Assembly: GCF_000427295.1 (NCBI RefSeq) | Contig: NZ_ATNM01000096.1 | Location: 1 to 53,634 of the forward strand | DNA: 53,634 nt | Reading direction: 5' to 3' | DNA from: Cyclobacterium qasimii M12-11B | GTDB lineage: Bacteria > Bacteroidota > Bacteroidia > Cytophagales > Cyclobacteriaceae | Shown here: positions 26,748 to 32,951 of the stretch, piece by piece | Layout: each line of letters starts with the position of its first letter | Numbering within the stretch: position 1 is the stretch's first letter | Notes under the pieces: model-generated | The model's database searches: none | Seen by the model: only the letters and a program-made list of their open reading frames with translations | What the model was told of the DNA's origin: nothing | Translations under genes and position numbers: made by a program

Positions 26748-27398
26748 ATGGACGAAAAAACAAAAAACAGATTAGGAGTAGAGGAGAATAAACCAACCGA
26801 CTGGTTTGAAAGGCTTTATTCTGACGCTGATGAAGGAGGCGAAGGTGTTCCATGGGCAAATATGGCGCCCCATCCAGTATTTAAAAGTTGGATAAGCGAT
26901 AACCCAAATACGCAAAAAGGAAAAACAGCTTTGGTAATCGGCTGTGGGATGGGTGACGATGCCATTGAACTTGAATCACAAGGATTTAAAGTAACCGCAT
27001 TTGATGTTTCAAACAGTGCAATAGAACTTTGTAAAACCAGATTTCCAAATGCTGAGGTTAAATTTATTCAAGCCGATTTATTAGAAGGAATTTCAGACTG
27101 GAACCGAAAATTTGATTTTGTATTAGAAATCTACACCATTCAAGCCCTTCCACCTAAGTATGAGAAAACTTTGATAAAGAACATCTCCGACTTTGTAGCA
27201 GACAACGGAAAGTTATTGGTCATCACTGAAACACAAGAAGGTAAAAGAACTTTTGAAAATGGACCTCCATGGCTTTTAAATCATGAGTACCTTGAATCCT
27301 TTGAAAGTTGTGGTTTAAAACAAATATTTCATTCAAGCAATACTGAAACTGAAATGGGTGAAGCGACCCATCTTACAATATTTCAGAGACAGCCCTAG
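26748..27398 (+). CDS. Class I SAM-dependent methyltransferase (TPMT-like)
   Basis: This 216-residue cytosolic protein has motif I ALVIGCGMGDDAIELESQG (about 60-78), the acidic turn VTAFDVSNSAIELC, a motif-II DADL-like FIQADLLEG and motif III NGKLLVITET. The N-terminal PTDWFERLYSDADEGGEGVPW is typical of thiopurine-methyltransferase-like enzymes, which methylate S, Se or small xenobiotics. The substrate is unassigned. It is monocistronic and followed by a diverged R3 repeat. Confidence 0.75.
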   Translation: MDEKTKNRLGVEENKPTDWFERLYSDADEGGEGVPWANMAPHPVFKSWISDNPNTQKGKTALVIGCGMGDDAIELESQGFKVTAFDVSNSAIELCKTRFPNAEVKFIQADLLEGISDWNRKFDFVLEIYTIQALPPKYEKTLIKNISDFVADNGKLLVITETQEGKRTFENGPPWLLNHEYLESFESCGLKQIFHSSNTETEMGEATHLTIFQRQP

Positions 27399-27404
27399 CA
27401 GCAA

Positions 27405-27515
27405 AGTCAATTTTTAGTTTTCTCCAATAAAGATGAAGTTCTTCCATTGGAATTTTCACCCAAAACCCGCTATTGGATAAAGAAAAAGCCCCTATCACAT
27501 TGGGAATTTAGACAA
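27405..27515. repeat. Dispersed spacer repeat R3, diverged copy
   Basis: TTTTCTCCAATAAAGATG, TCTTCCATTGGAATTTTCACC and TATTGGATAAAGAAAAAGCC line up with the centre of R3. The match is weaker than among the other copies. Confidence 0.4.
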
Positions 27516-27529
27516 TCAGAAAACTGACC

Positions 27530-27946
27530 TTGAACCCGACCGAAACCGACATAGCGAACAGAAAACCAATTTGGGAAGCACTTTCCAAATTTTACCTGGA
27601 CACGGAACTACAAGAAGAAGACTTCAAAGAAATTTGCAAGACTTTTCATAAGTCCCCATACGACCTTGAAGAAATCATGGACATTGATCGCTATGAAGTC
27701 TTTCCAGTACTCCAAATGAACCTCTTGAGTGTAGCAGGTGAATGGGAGGGATTTGACAAGGACTGGCTGTTTTCAAAATGTCAGAAGAACTATAAGAAAC
27801 GAACAAGCCGCCTTTTCAAATTTTGGTACCGAGCAAACAACCGACTCTGGTATTGGATGAAGAAGGATTATTGGGAGCGCGTAAAAAAAAGAAATGAAAA
27901 AATGCACCAATACATTAAGCCATTTCTGCACCACTTCCTTTGGTGA
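27530..27946 (+). CDS. DUF7079-like small protein
   Basis: The protein has 138 residues from a TTG at 27530. The sequence PIWEALSKFYLDTELQEEDF, then SPYDLEEIMDIDRYEVFPVL and NLLSVAGEWEGFDKDWL, fits the DUF7079 pattern, often found as a neighbour-like or immunity-type protein. The C-terminal third is unusually rich in Trp, Tyr, Lys and Arg. It is cytosolic with no partner nearby. The TTG start is uncertain, since no ATG exists upstream of the conserved part. It is the last gene of the accessory zone. Confidence 0.55.
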   Translation: MNPTETDIANRKPIWEALSKFYLDTELQEEDFKEICKTFHKSPYDLEEIMDIDRYEVFPVLQMNLLSVAGEWEGFDKDWLFSKCQKNYKKRTSRLFKFWYRANNRLWYWMKKDYWERVKKRNEKMHQYIKPFLHHFLW

Positions 27947-28066
27947 CCATGAAACGTTAAAAGAGACAATTTTCATTCGGAAGAATGAAGGGTTAACCTC
28001 AGCCCTTGATCAACCCTTTCTTGTGCCTTGAAATCACACCTCTTCAATGCTTCGGATGCATTTTTT

Positions 28067-28945
28067 TTACAAGTCTAAAATCGATTTAATTAAATCATTA
28101 TTTAATATATCGTTTATAATTTTTGAGGATTGCACGGGTGTTTGTGCAGGATGACTTTGAAAGACTTGTTTGTTTAGTTCATCTACTGTATCGGTCAATG
28201 CTACAGCTTTCTTTTTTGATAATGCGCTGATTTTCGATTTGTACCCCGTATTAAACTTCAAATTACCAGGATCTACTTTTCCATCATTTATATACCCCCT
28301 TGTTTTCTTTGAACACCTACAAGGGTTGGCGGAATTGACTAAACCACAGCGCTTGTTCATCCAATTATAAAGTTCTTTACGCGTTCTCGTTAGTTTAACC
28401 CTGAAATTACCTGGTGTTATGCCTAAAATCTCTCCTCCAAGGGTATGACCAATTTCAAACATTTCACCCAAAACATAGATCATCCGTTGTTCTTTTGATA
28501 AACAAAGCAACATACCGGTGGTACAGTTAATTCTTATCTCTTCAATGGTATCTTTAAGCTCTTTTTCTTCTTGATCATTTAAATCAGTGCTTGGAACAGC
28601 GTCTATAGAATCAAAATAACTGTCGAAGCTCACAAATCTTGCTTTAGCACTTTGTTTTTTACTGTTAATAAAATGATTAACAGTAATCCTATACAACCAA
28701 GTTGTGAATTTACTTTCAATTTTAAATTTTGATAAGGCGGTAATTATTTTTATAAAAACCTCTTGCGTCAAATCTTCTGCATCTTGAACATTTCCTGCCA
28801 TTTTAAGGGCCAGGTTATAGACAAAAAGTTGATGCCGAATAATCAAAGTTTGAAGCGCTTTTTTATCACCATCGATGGACAATTCAACTAGTTTGTTGTC
28901 GCCAAAGTCAGTATAGTTATCTGAAAGAAAATCAGCCATATGCAT
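28067..28945 (-). CDS. ECF-type RNA polymerase sigma factor with Cys-containing C-terminal extension
   Basis: The gene encodes 292 residues, longer than usual ECF factors. Sigma region 2 (about 35-95) is clear in NVQDAEDLTQEVFIKI and FTTWLYRITVNHF. Region 4 (about 145-192) is CLSKEQRMIYVLGEMFEIGH with recognition helix LGITPGNFRVKLTRTR. After it comes about 100 residues with CGLVNSANPCRC, a possible zinc site, then a low-complexity tail. No anti-sigma gene is adjacent. The extension may replace it by self-inhibition, which is inference. It heads a minus-strand group, with an SDR gene 52 bases upstream on the same strand and a terminator between. Confidence 0.85.
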   Translation of the reverse strand: MHMADFLSDNYTDFGDNKLVELSIDGDKKALQTLIIRHQLFVYNLALKMAGNVQDAEDLTQEVFIKIITALSKFKIESKFTTWLYRITVNHFINSKKQSAKARFVSFDSYFDSIDAVPSTDLNDQEEKELKDTIEEIRINCTTGMLLCLSKEQRMIYVLGEMFEIGHTLGGEILGITPGNFRVKLTRTRKELYNWMNKRCGLVNSANPCRCSKKTRGYINDGKVDPGNLKFNTGYKSKISALSKKKAVALTDTVDELNKQVFQSHPAQTPVQSSKIINDILNNDLIKSILDL

Positions 28946-28949
28946 AAAA

Positions 28950-28988
28950 ATTTAAAAGCCTCATTTCAAATATATCAAAATGAGGCTT
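28950..28988 (-). terminator. Intrinsic terminator of the SDR gene
   Basis: AAGCCTCATTT / AAATGAGGCTT stem of 11 bp with an 11-base loop. On the minus strand it is followed by a TTTTAAATTTTT tract. It separates the SDR and sigma genes. Confidence 0.8.
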
Positions 28989-28997
28989 ATTGATGAA

Positions 28998-29747
28998 TTA
29001 AATAGCGTTGATTCCTCCATGCACGGGAATTTCCTCACCAATTATATACGACGAATCGTCTGAAGCCAAAAACAATACAGCCTTTGCTACCTCTTCAGGG
29101 TTTCCAAAACGTTTCAATACTGTTTGTGCGGTTATAGCTTCTGCGGCACCAGCAAGCACATCATCTGGTAAACCAATTTTACCCCAAAATGGTGTTCCTA
29201 TTGGACCAGGACTTACTGCATTTACACGTATTCCTTTGTCAGCAAGTTCAGCTGAAGCAACGCGAACCAATGACCTTAATGCAGCTTTGCTAGCACTTAA
29301 TAAGCTGCTTCCTCCAAACCCTACTTCGTTTAAATACGAGGTTGTGATAATCACAGAAGCATTGTCATTCAAATTTTTGATTCCTTTTTGCAAAGTGAAA
29401 AATGCCCCTTTAAAGTTTACATTCATCATGTCATCAAAAAATGCTTCATCCGTATCTGCTACAGGCGCTAATTTTCCTTTTCCCACATTTATGAATAAGG
29501 TATCAACTCCTCCGAATTTAGAGGTGGTTTCTGCAAATAACCTTTCTAAATCTGAATGATTGGTAACATCGCCTTTTACACCATGACTATTGGCACCCAA
29601 TTGTTTTACCGCTGCATCCAAAGCTTCTTGCCCTCTACTAAAAAGAACTACTTTGGCGCCATTATCAATAAACTCTTGAGCTGTTGCTAAACCAATACCA
29701 CTTGCTCCTCCTGTTATGACCGCTACTTTACCTTCTAATTTTCCCAT
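28998..29747 (-). CDS. Short-chain dehydrogenase/reductase (SDR) with catalytic Tyr replaced by Leu
   Basis: The protein has 249 residues from the ATG at 29747 (MGKLEGKVAV). A 44-residue upstream extension of the frame has no homology and was left out. The NAD(P) Rossmann motif is ITGGASGIGLA (about 11-21), followed by GDVTN and the NVNFKG Asn111. The active site reads TSYLNEVGFGGSSLLSASKAA: Ser137 and Lys154 are in place, but the usual Tyr of YxxxK is Leu150. The codon is TTA, so a single-base error would not make it Tyr. The enzyme may be inactive or use another chemistry. The rest (SPGPIGTP, ...EEIPVHGG) is typical. Confidence 0.85.
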   Translation of the reverse strand: MGKLEGKVAVITGGASGIGLATAQEFIDNGAKVVLFSRGQEALDAAVKQLGANSHGVKGDVTNHSDLERLFAETTSKFGGVDTLFINVGKGKLAPVADTDEAFFDDMMNVNFKGAFFTLQKGIKNLNDNASVIITTSYLNEVGFGGSSLLSASKAALRSLVRVASAELADKGIRVNAVSPGPIGTPFWGKIGLPDDVLAGAAEAITAQTVLKRFGNPEEVAKAVLFLASDDSSYIIGEEIPVHGGINAI

Positions 29748-30047
29748 TGTTTTGTTATTTAAAATAATTGAAACCTGAATTTTATTTTTGTCTCTATTAC
29801 TTAGACAGTGGAAAAACAGAGGTGTTACAAAACTATATGAAAATAGAACGGGTGACCGTACAGTAGCGAATAGGTCCAAGTAGAGCTGTCAGAAATGCCA
29901 ATTGAAAAAATATGGATGGCAGCATTCAGACAGAAAGCAGCCGGATGAGATTTCATTCTATGCATTAGATGCATTTGGTAATCTACGTGGCGGAGTTAGT
30001 GAAATTATAAATATCAAAAAATCCCTGTTAGGGGTTAAATTATTGTG

Positions 30048-30094
30048 GCTAGTGGGGTTACTCCTGGTTAAATCCATAAGTTAACCCCATTAGC
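30048..30094. terminator. Hairpin downstream of the LOG-family gene
   Basis: CTAGTGGGGTTA and TAACCCCATTAG pair over 12 positions (one G-T) at the 3' end of the minus-strand gene, overlapping its stop. There is little T run, so termination strength is uncertain. Confidence 0.45.
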
Positions 30095-30683
30095 GATTAT
30101 TTTTCCTTTGCAGCCAATCAGGAGTGCCTGAAGGTTGGTAAGCTTCCATTTTGTCCAATAACTCCACAGGGTCAGCAGCAACAATTAAATTACTCAATTG
30201 ATCGGGTTTCAAAAAACCCTGGTCACCGACATGGGTTAAAAAATCCAACAACTTATCATAATAGCCGGACACATTATAAAGGGCCAATGGTTTTTGGATG
30301 TACATCAGCTGATTGAGCGTCATGATTTCAAACAATTCCTCCAGTGTACCTATTCCACCGGGCATGGCAATAAAACCATCGCCTTTTTCGGCCATTAGCC
30401 ATTTCCTATCCCGCATCGTTTCCACTACGATCAAGTCTGTGCAGCCTTGGTGTGCCACTTCTATGTCTACTAATTTTTGGGGGATTATTCCATAAACAGG
30501 GCTTTTGGAAGCTAGCATCTCATCGGCAATTACCCCCATAAGTCCTACATTTCCGGCACCATAAACCAGCCCCAGCTTTCTCTTGACCATTTCTTTGGCC
30601 AATGCTTTGGCCTGACTCGTATATTCTGGAAGTATTCCAGTACTTGATCCGCAGTAGACGGTGATATTTTTCAATGAAAACAT
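30090..30683 (-). CDS. LOG-family nucleotide-binding protein (cytokinin riboside monophosphate phosphoribohydrolase-like)
   Basis: This 197-residue cytosolic Rossmann-fold protein has the LOG signature: MRDRKWLM (about 90-97) and PGGIGTLEELFE (108-119), with Arg, Lys and both Glu residues in place. The N-terminus VYCGSSTG...YGAGNVGLMG fits. LOG proteins cleave nucleoside 5'-monophosphates to base plus ribose 5-phosphate; in most bacteria the physiological role is unclear. Upstream is a 370-base spacer, and the TATTTTAG stretch 40 bases before the start may be its minus-10-like element. Confidence 0.9.
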   Translation of the reverse strand: MFSLKNITVYCGSSTGILPEYTSQAKALAKEMVKRKLGLVYGAGNVGLMGVIADEMLASKSPVYGIIPQKLVDIEVAHQGCTDLIVVETMRDRKWLMAEKGDGFIAMPGGIGTLEELFEIMTLNQLMYIQKPLALYNVSGYYDKLLDFLTHVGDQGFLKPDQLSNLIVAADPVELLDKMEAYQPSGTPDWLQRKNNR

Positions 30684-31054
30684 ATTTAATACTTAATTTT
30701 GGTAACCAGTGCTAAAATAGAAATTCATTAGCTTAGGTCGGGATTTTATTTTTTATACGGTTGTTTTACCCAATCAGATTAGAATTGACTTCCCTCCAAT
30801 TATTTATCTGGTTCAAAACCTTAAACCAATTAAAGCCATTTTAAATATAAATCACGCTATCCTAACAATAGTTGGGTAATTTGCTTCTATGGGTTCAAAG
30901 CTAAAAAGAAATTTATAATAGGCTTATATTTAAAGTACCTTTTGGGAAGAGGAAAGAAGCCGGCAGAAGGGGAAATGATGTCAAAAAATTTCTTTTCAAT
31001 CAAAAAAGTACGTTTTAACAAAGGTTTTTGAAAAAGCTAAAGTAATTTTACGTT
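30684..31054. other. Divergent promoter spacer
   Basis: This is 370 bases between the divergent LOG and rdgB genes. No open frame or hairpin of note. TAATTTTACG just before the rdgB ATG resembles the Bacteroidota minus-7 element TAnnTTTG except for its last base. Confidence 0.5.
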
Positions 31055-31636
31055 ATGAAAATCTGTTTTGCTACGAATAATTCAAAGAAACTGAAAGAGG
31101 TAAGGGCTGTTTTAGGCAAAGAGTTTGAAATTGTCTCCCTTGAAGAAATCGGATGTAAGGAGGAATTACCTGAAACCGGTGACAAGCTTGAGGACAATGC
31201 TTTTCAAAAAGCCCGTTACGTCAAAACCCATTACGGGGTGGATTGTTTCGCCGATGATACTGGATTGGAAGTAGACGCTTTAGACGGTGCTCCCGGTGTT
31301 TATTCGGGTAGGTATGCGGGAGAACCAAGGAGCGATGACCGGAATGTTGACTTGCTGTTGAAAAATATGGCTGAGAAAAAGGACCGAAAAGCTGCTTTCA
31401 GAACCGTCATTGCTTTGATTATTGGAGACGAAGAGTGGGCATTTAATGGCAAAGCTGAAGGAGAACTAATCGGCGCAAGATCTGGGGAAGGTGGATTTGG
31501 TTATGACCCAATATTCAAACCCCTGGGTTATGACAAAACATTTGCGGAATTATCGCTGGAAGAAAAAAACACCATCAGCCATAGAGGTAAAGCGGTAAGA
31601 TTATTGGCTACGTTTTTAAAAGAAAAATCTTCGTAA
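31055..31636 (+). CDS. rdgB: Non-canonical purine NTP pyrophosphatase (RdgB/HAM1 family)
   Basis: The 193 residues match the family length. The N-terminus KICFATNNSKKLKEV holds the phosphate-binding loop. FADDTGLEVDALDGAPGVYS and SGRYAG follow, then GGFGYDPIF and the C-terminal SHRGKA, all hallmark blocks. It hydrolyses ITP, XTP and dITP to monophosphates, keeping deaminated purines out of nucleic acids. It acts in the cytosol as a dimer. The uridine kinase gene begins 37 bases downstream on the same strand, so a nucleotide-metabolism operon is likely. Confidence 0.93.
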   Translation: MKICFATNNSKKLKEVRAVLGKEFEIVSLEEIGCKEELPETGDKLEDNAFQKARYVKTHYGVDCFADDTGLEVDALDGAPGVYSGRYAGEPRSDDRNVDLLLKNMAEKKDRKAAFRTVIALIIGDEEWAFNGKAEGELIGARSGEGGFGYDPIFKPLGYDKTFAELSLEEKNTISHRGKAVRLLATFLKEKSS

Positions 31637-31673
31637 ATTCTCCGTAACTATTGAATTCTGAAATTATCAATAT

Positions 31674-32291
31674 ATGACCAAACCATTTATCATAGGAATT
31701 ACTGGCGGAAGTGCTTCGGGTAAAACACACTTTCTAGATAAGCTATTGCATTCCTTCGAGCCTGGGCAGGTATGTTTGATTTCTTAGGACAACTACTATA
31801 AACCGAGGCATCAGCAGCCTATGGATGAGCGCGGCATACATAATTTTGACACGCCGGATTCCATAGACTTTGAACAATATGCCGAAGATATCCGGAAGAT
31901 CCAGGATGGTCAAACCATCACCCGGCAGGAGTACACCTTTAATAACCCCAACAAAAAGCCGAAAATGCTGACTTTCACTCCTGCCCCTGTAGTGGTGGTT
32001 GAAGGTATTTTTGTTTTGTACTACCCTGAACTTGCCAATCTATTGGACCTAAAAGTTTATATAGATGCCAAGGAACACATCAAGCTAAAAAGAAGAATTG
32101 TAAGAGACAAAGTCGAGCGTGGTTATGATCTTGACGATGTGCTTTACAGATATGAAAAGCATGTCATGCCTACTTATGAAAAGTACATTGCACCATTTAA
32201 ACACGATGCCGACCTGATTGTGCCCAATAACAGCGATTTTAAAAGAGCATTAGAGGTCATAAAAACATTTTTACGTGCCAAAATTAAGTAG
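31674..32291 (+). pseudogene. udk: Uridine kinase interrupted by an in-frame TAG
   Basis: Reading from ATG 31674 gives PFIIGITGGSASGKTHFLDK with the P-loop GGSASGKT. It continues to VCLIS and then TAG at 31785-31787, and resumes in the same frame as DNYYKPRHQQPMDERGIHNF and on to 32291. In uridine kinases this place reads S-Q-D-x-Y-Y-K, so CAG (Gln) has become TAG. The rest is normal: NFDTPDSIDF, VVVEGIFVLYY, and RRIVRDKVERGYD. The full protein would be about 205 residues. Without readthrough the only long product, from an ATG at 31821, lacks the ATP site. The change is a substitution, not a homopolymer slip. Confidence 0.85.
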
Positions 32292-32451
32292 CTAACCCAA
32301 CTGATCCTTCCTGTTTTATTCCTTCTATATCTCAATTTGCTGTCCTAAATTCTATCCAACCCAGGATATAAAACCATAAAAACCTGAATTACAGCATGTT
32401 TGACAAGTGAAATTAAAAAGGACAGCCATGCCTTAATTGGAAAAACTTTTT

Positions 32452-32459
32452 TATATTTG
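32452..32459 (+). promoter_or_regulatory. Candidate Bacteroidota minus-7 element
   Basis: TATATTTG matches the TAnnTTTG consensus used by the primary sigma factor of Bacteroidota. A TTG lies 12 bases upstream, closer than the usual 19-21 bases. The element sits only 6 bases before the ATG at 32466, implying a very short or no leader. Confidence 0.5.
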
Positions 32460-32465
32460 CAACCC

Positions 32466-32843
32466 ATGAAACTGAACAGGAAAAATAGAGGATTAATGCG
32501 CCAAAGGCTTACATTACTGATAGTAATGCTTTTTTGCGTATTTGTTTCCAGTTCAGAGATTGTGCTAAGCCTTGATTCCAAGGAAAATTCTTTAGAAGTA
32601 CAATTGGATTTATCTTCTGACAATGAAGATGGAGAATCAAATGATACGCGGACCTTTATTCACTCTGGTATAGATGCTGTAGTTCCTTTTGTAATGTATG
32701 CCTTTGATTTTGCATACCACTTCATCTATGAAATCATTATTGCCGACCGGCCTCAAACCAATTTTCTATTAGGTACAGATCTTGAATACAATCAATTATT
32801 CAAAATACTTTTTGAGCAGATTATTTCTGTGAATGCACCCTGA
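32466..32843 (+). CDS. Short secreted protein upstream of secDF, candidate secretion-monitoring peptide
   Basis: The protein has 125 residues from ATG 32466. The earlier in-frame start at 32400 would include promoter sequence. A basic N-terminus (MKLNRKNRGLMRQR) precedes a hydrophobic core (LTLLIVMLFCVFV), a typical Sec signal peptide. The mature part starts with an acidic segment (SDNEDGESNDTR). It has a second amphipathic stretch PFVMYAFDFAYHFIYEI and ends FEQIISVNAP just before the stop. It lies 108 bases before secDF with a hairpin between. Short secreted proteins encoded upstream of Sec genes and ending in arrest motifs (SecM, VemP, ApdP) sense export. That role is a hypothesis here. Confidence 0.65.
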   Translation: MKLNRKNRGLMRQRLTLLIVMLFCVFVSSSEIVLSLDSKENSLEVQLDLSSDNEDGESNDTRTFIHSGIDAVVPFVMYAFDFAYHFIYEIIIADRPQTNFLLGTDLEYNQLFKILFEQIISVNAP

Positions 32844-32860
32844 GTAACACCAATCTTTAA

Positions 32861-32907
32861 ATTTTTCATTTACTGCCAACATTGAATCTTTGATTCAAAT
32901 GAAAAAT
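32861..32907 (+). promoter_or_regulatory. Two-part stem-loop in the secDF leader
   Basis: Outer arms ATTTTTCAT / ATGAAAAAT (9 bp, perfect) and inner arms TTGAATC-ttt-GATTCAA (7 bp, perfect) are stacked on one side, with a 12-base bulge on the 5' side. The structure ends 44 bases before the secDF ATG. It has no T run after it, so a regulatory role is as likely as termination. Confidence 0.5.
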
Positions 32908-32951
32908 GCTATACAAAATCAAATACAACATTTAATATCTAATCAACGAAC

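Noticed and set aside
29748-29879. 44-residue N-terminal extension of the SDR protein
   Set aside because: The extension has no homology to SDR proteins, while the Met at 29747 gives the canonical GKLEGKVAVITGG start.
29902-30084. 60-codon plus-strand frame starting with TTG
   Set aside because: It overlaps the hairpin downstream of the LOG gene and shows no motif. It could be a remnant, but there is not enough to call it.
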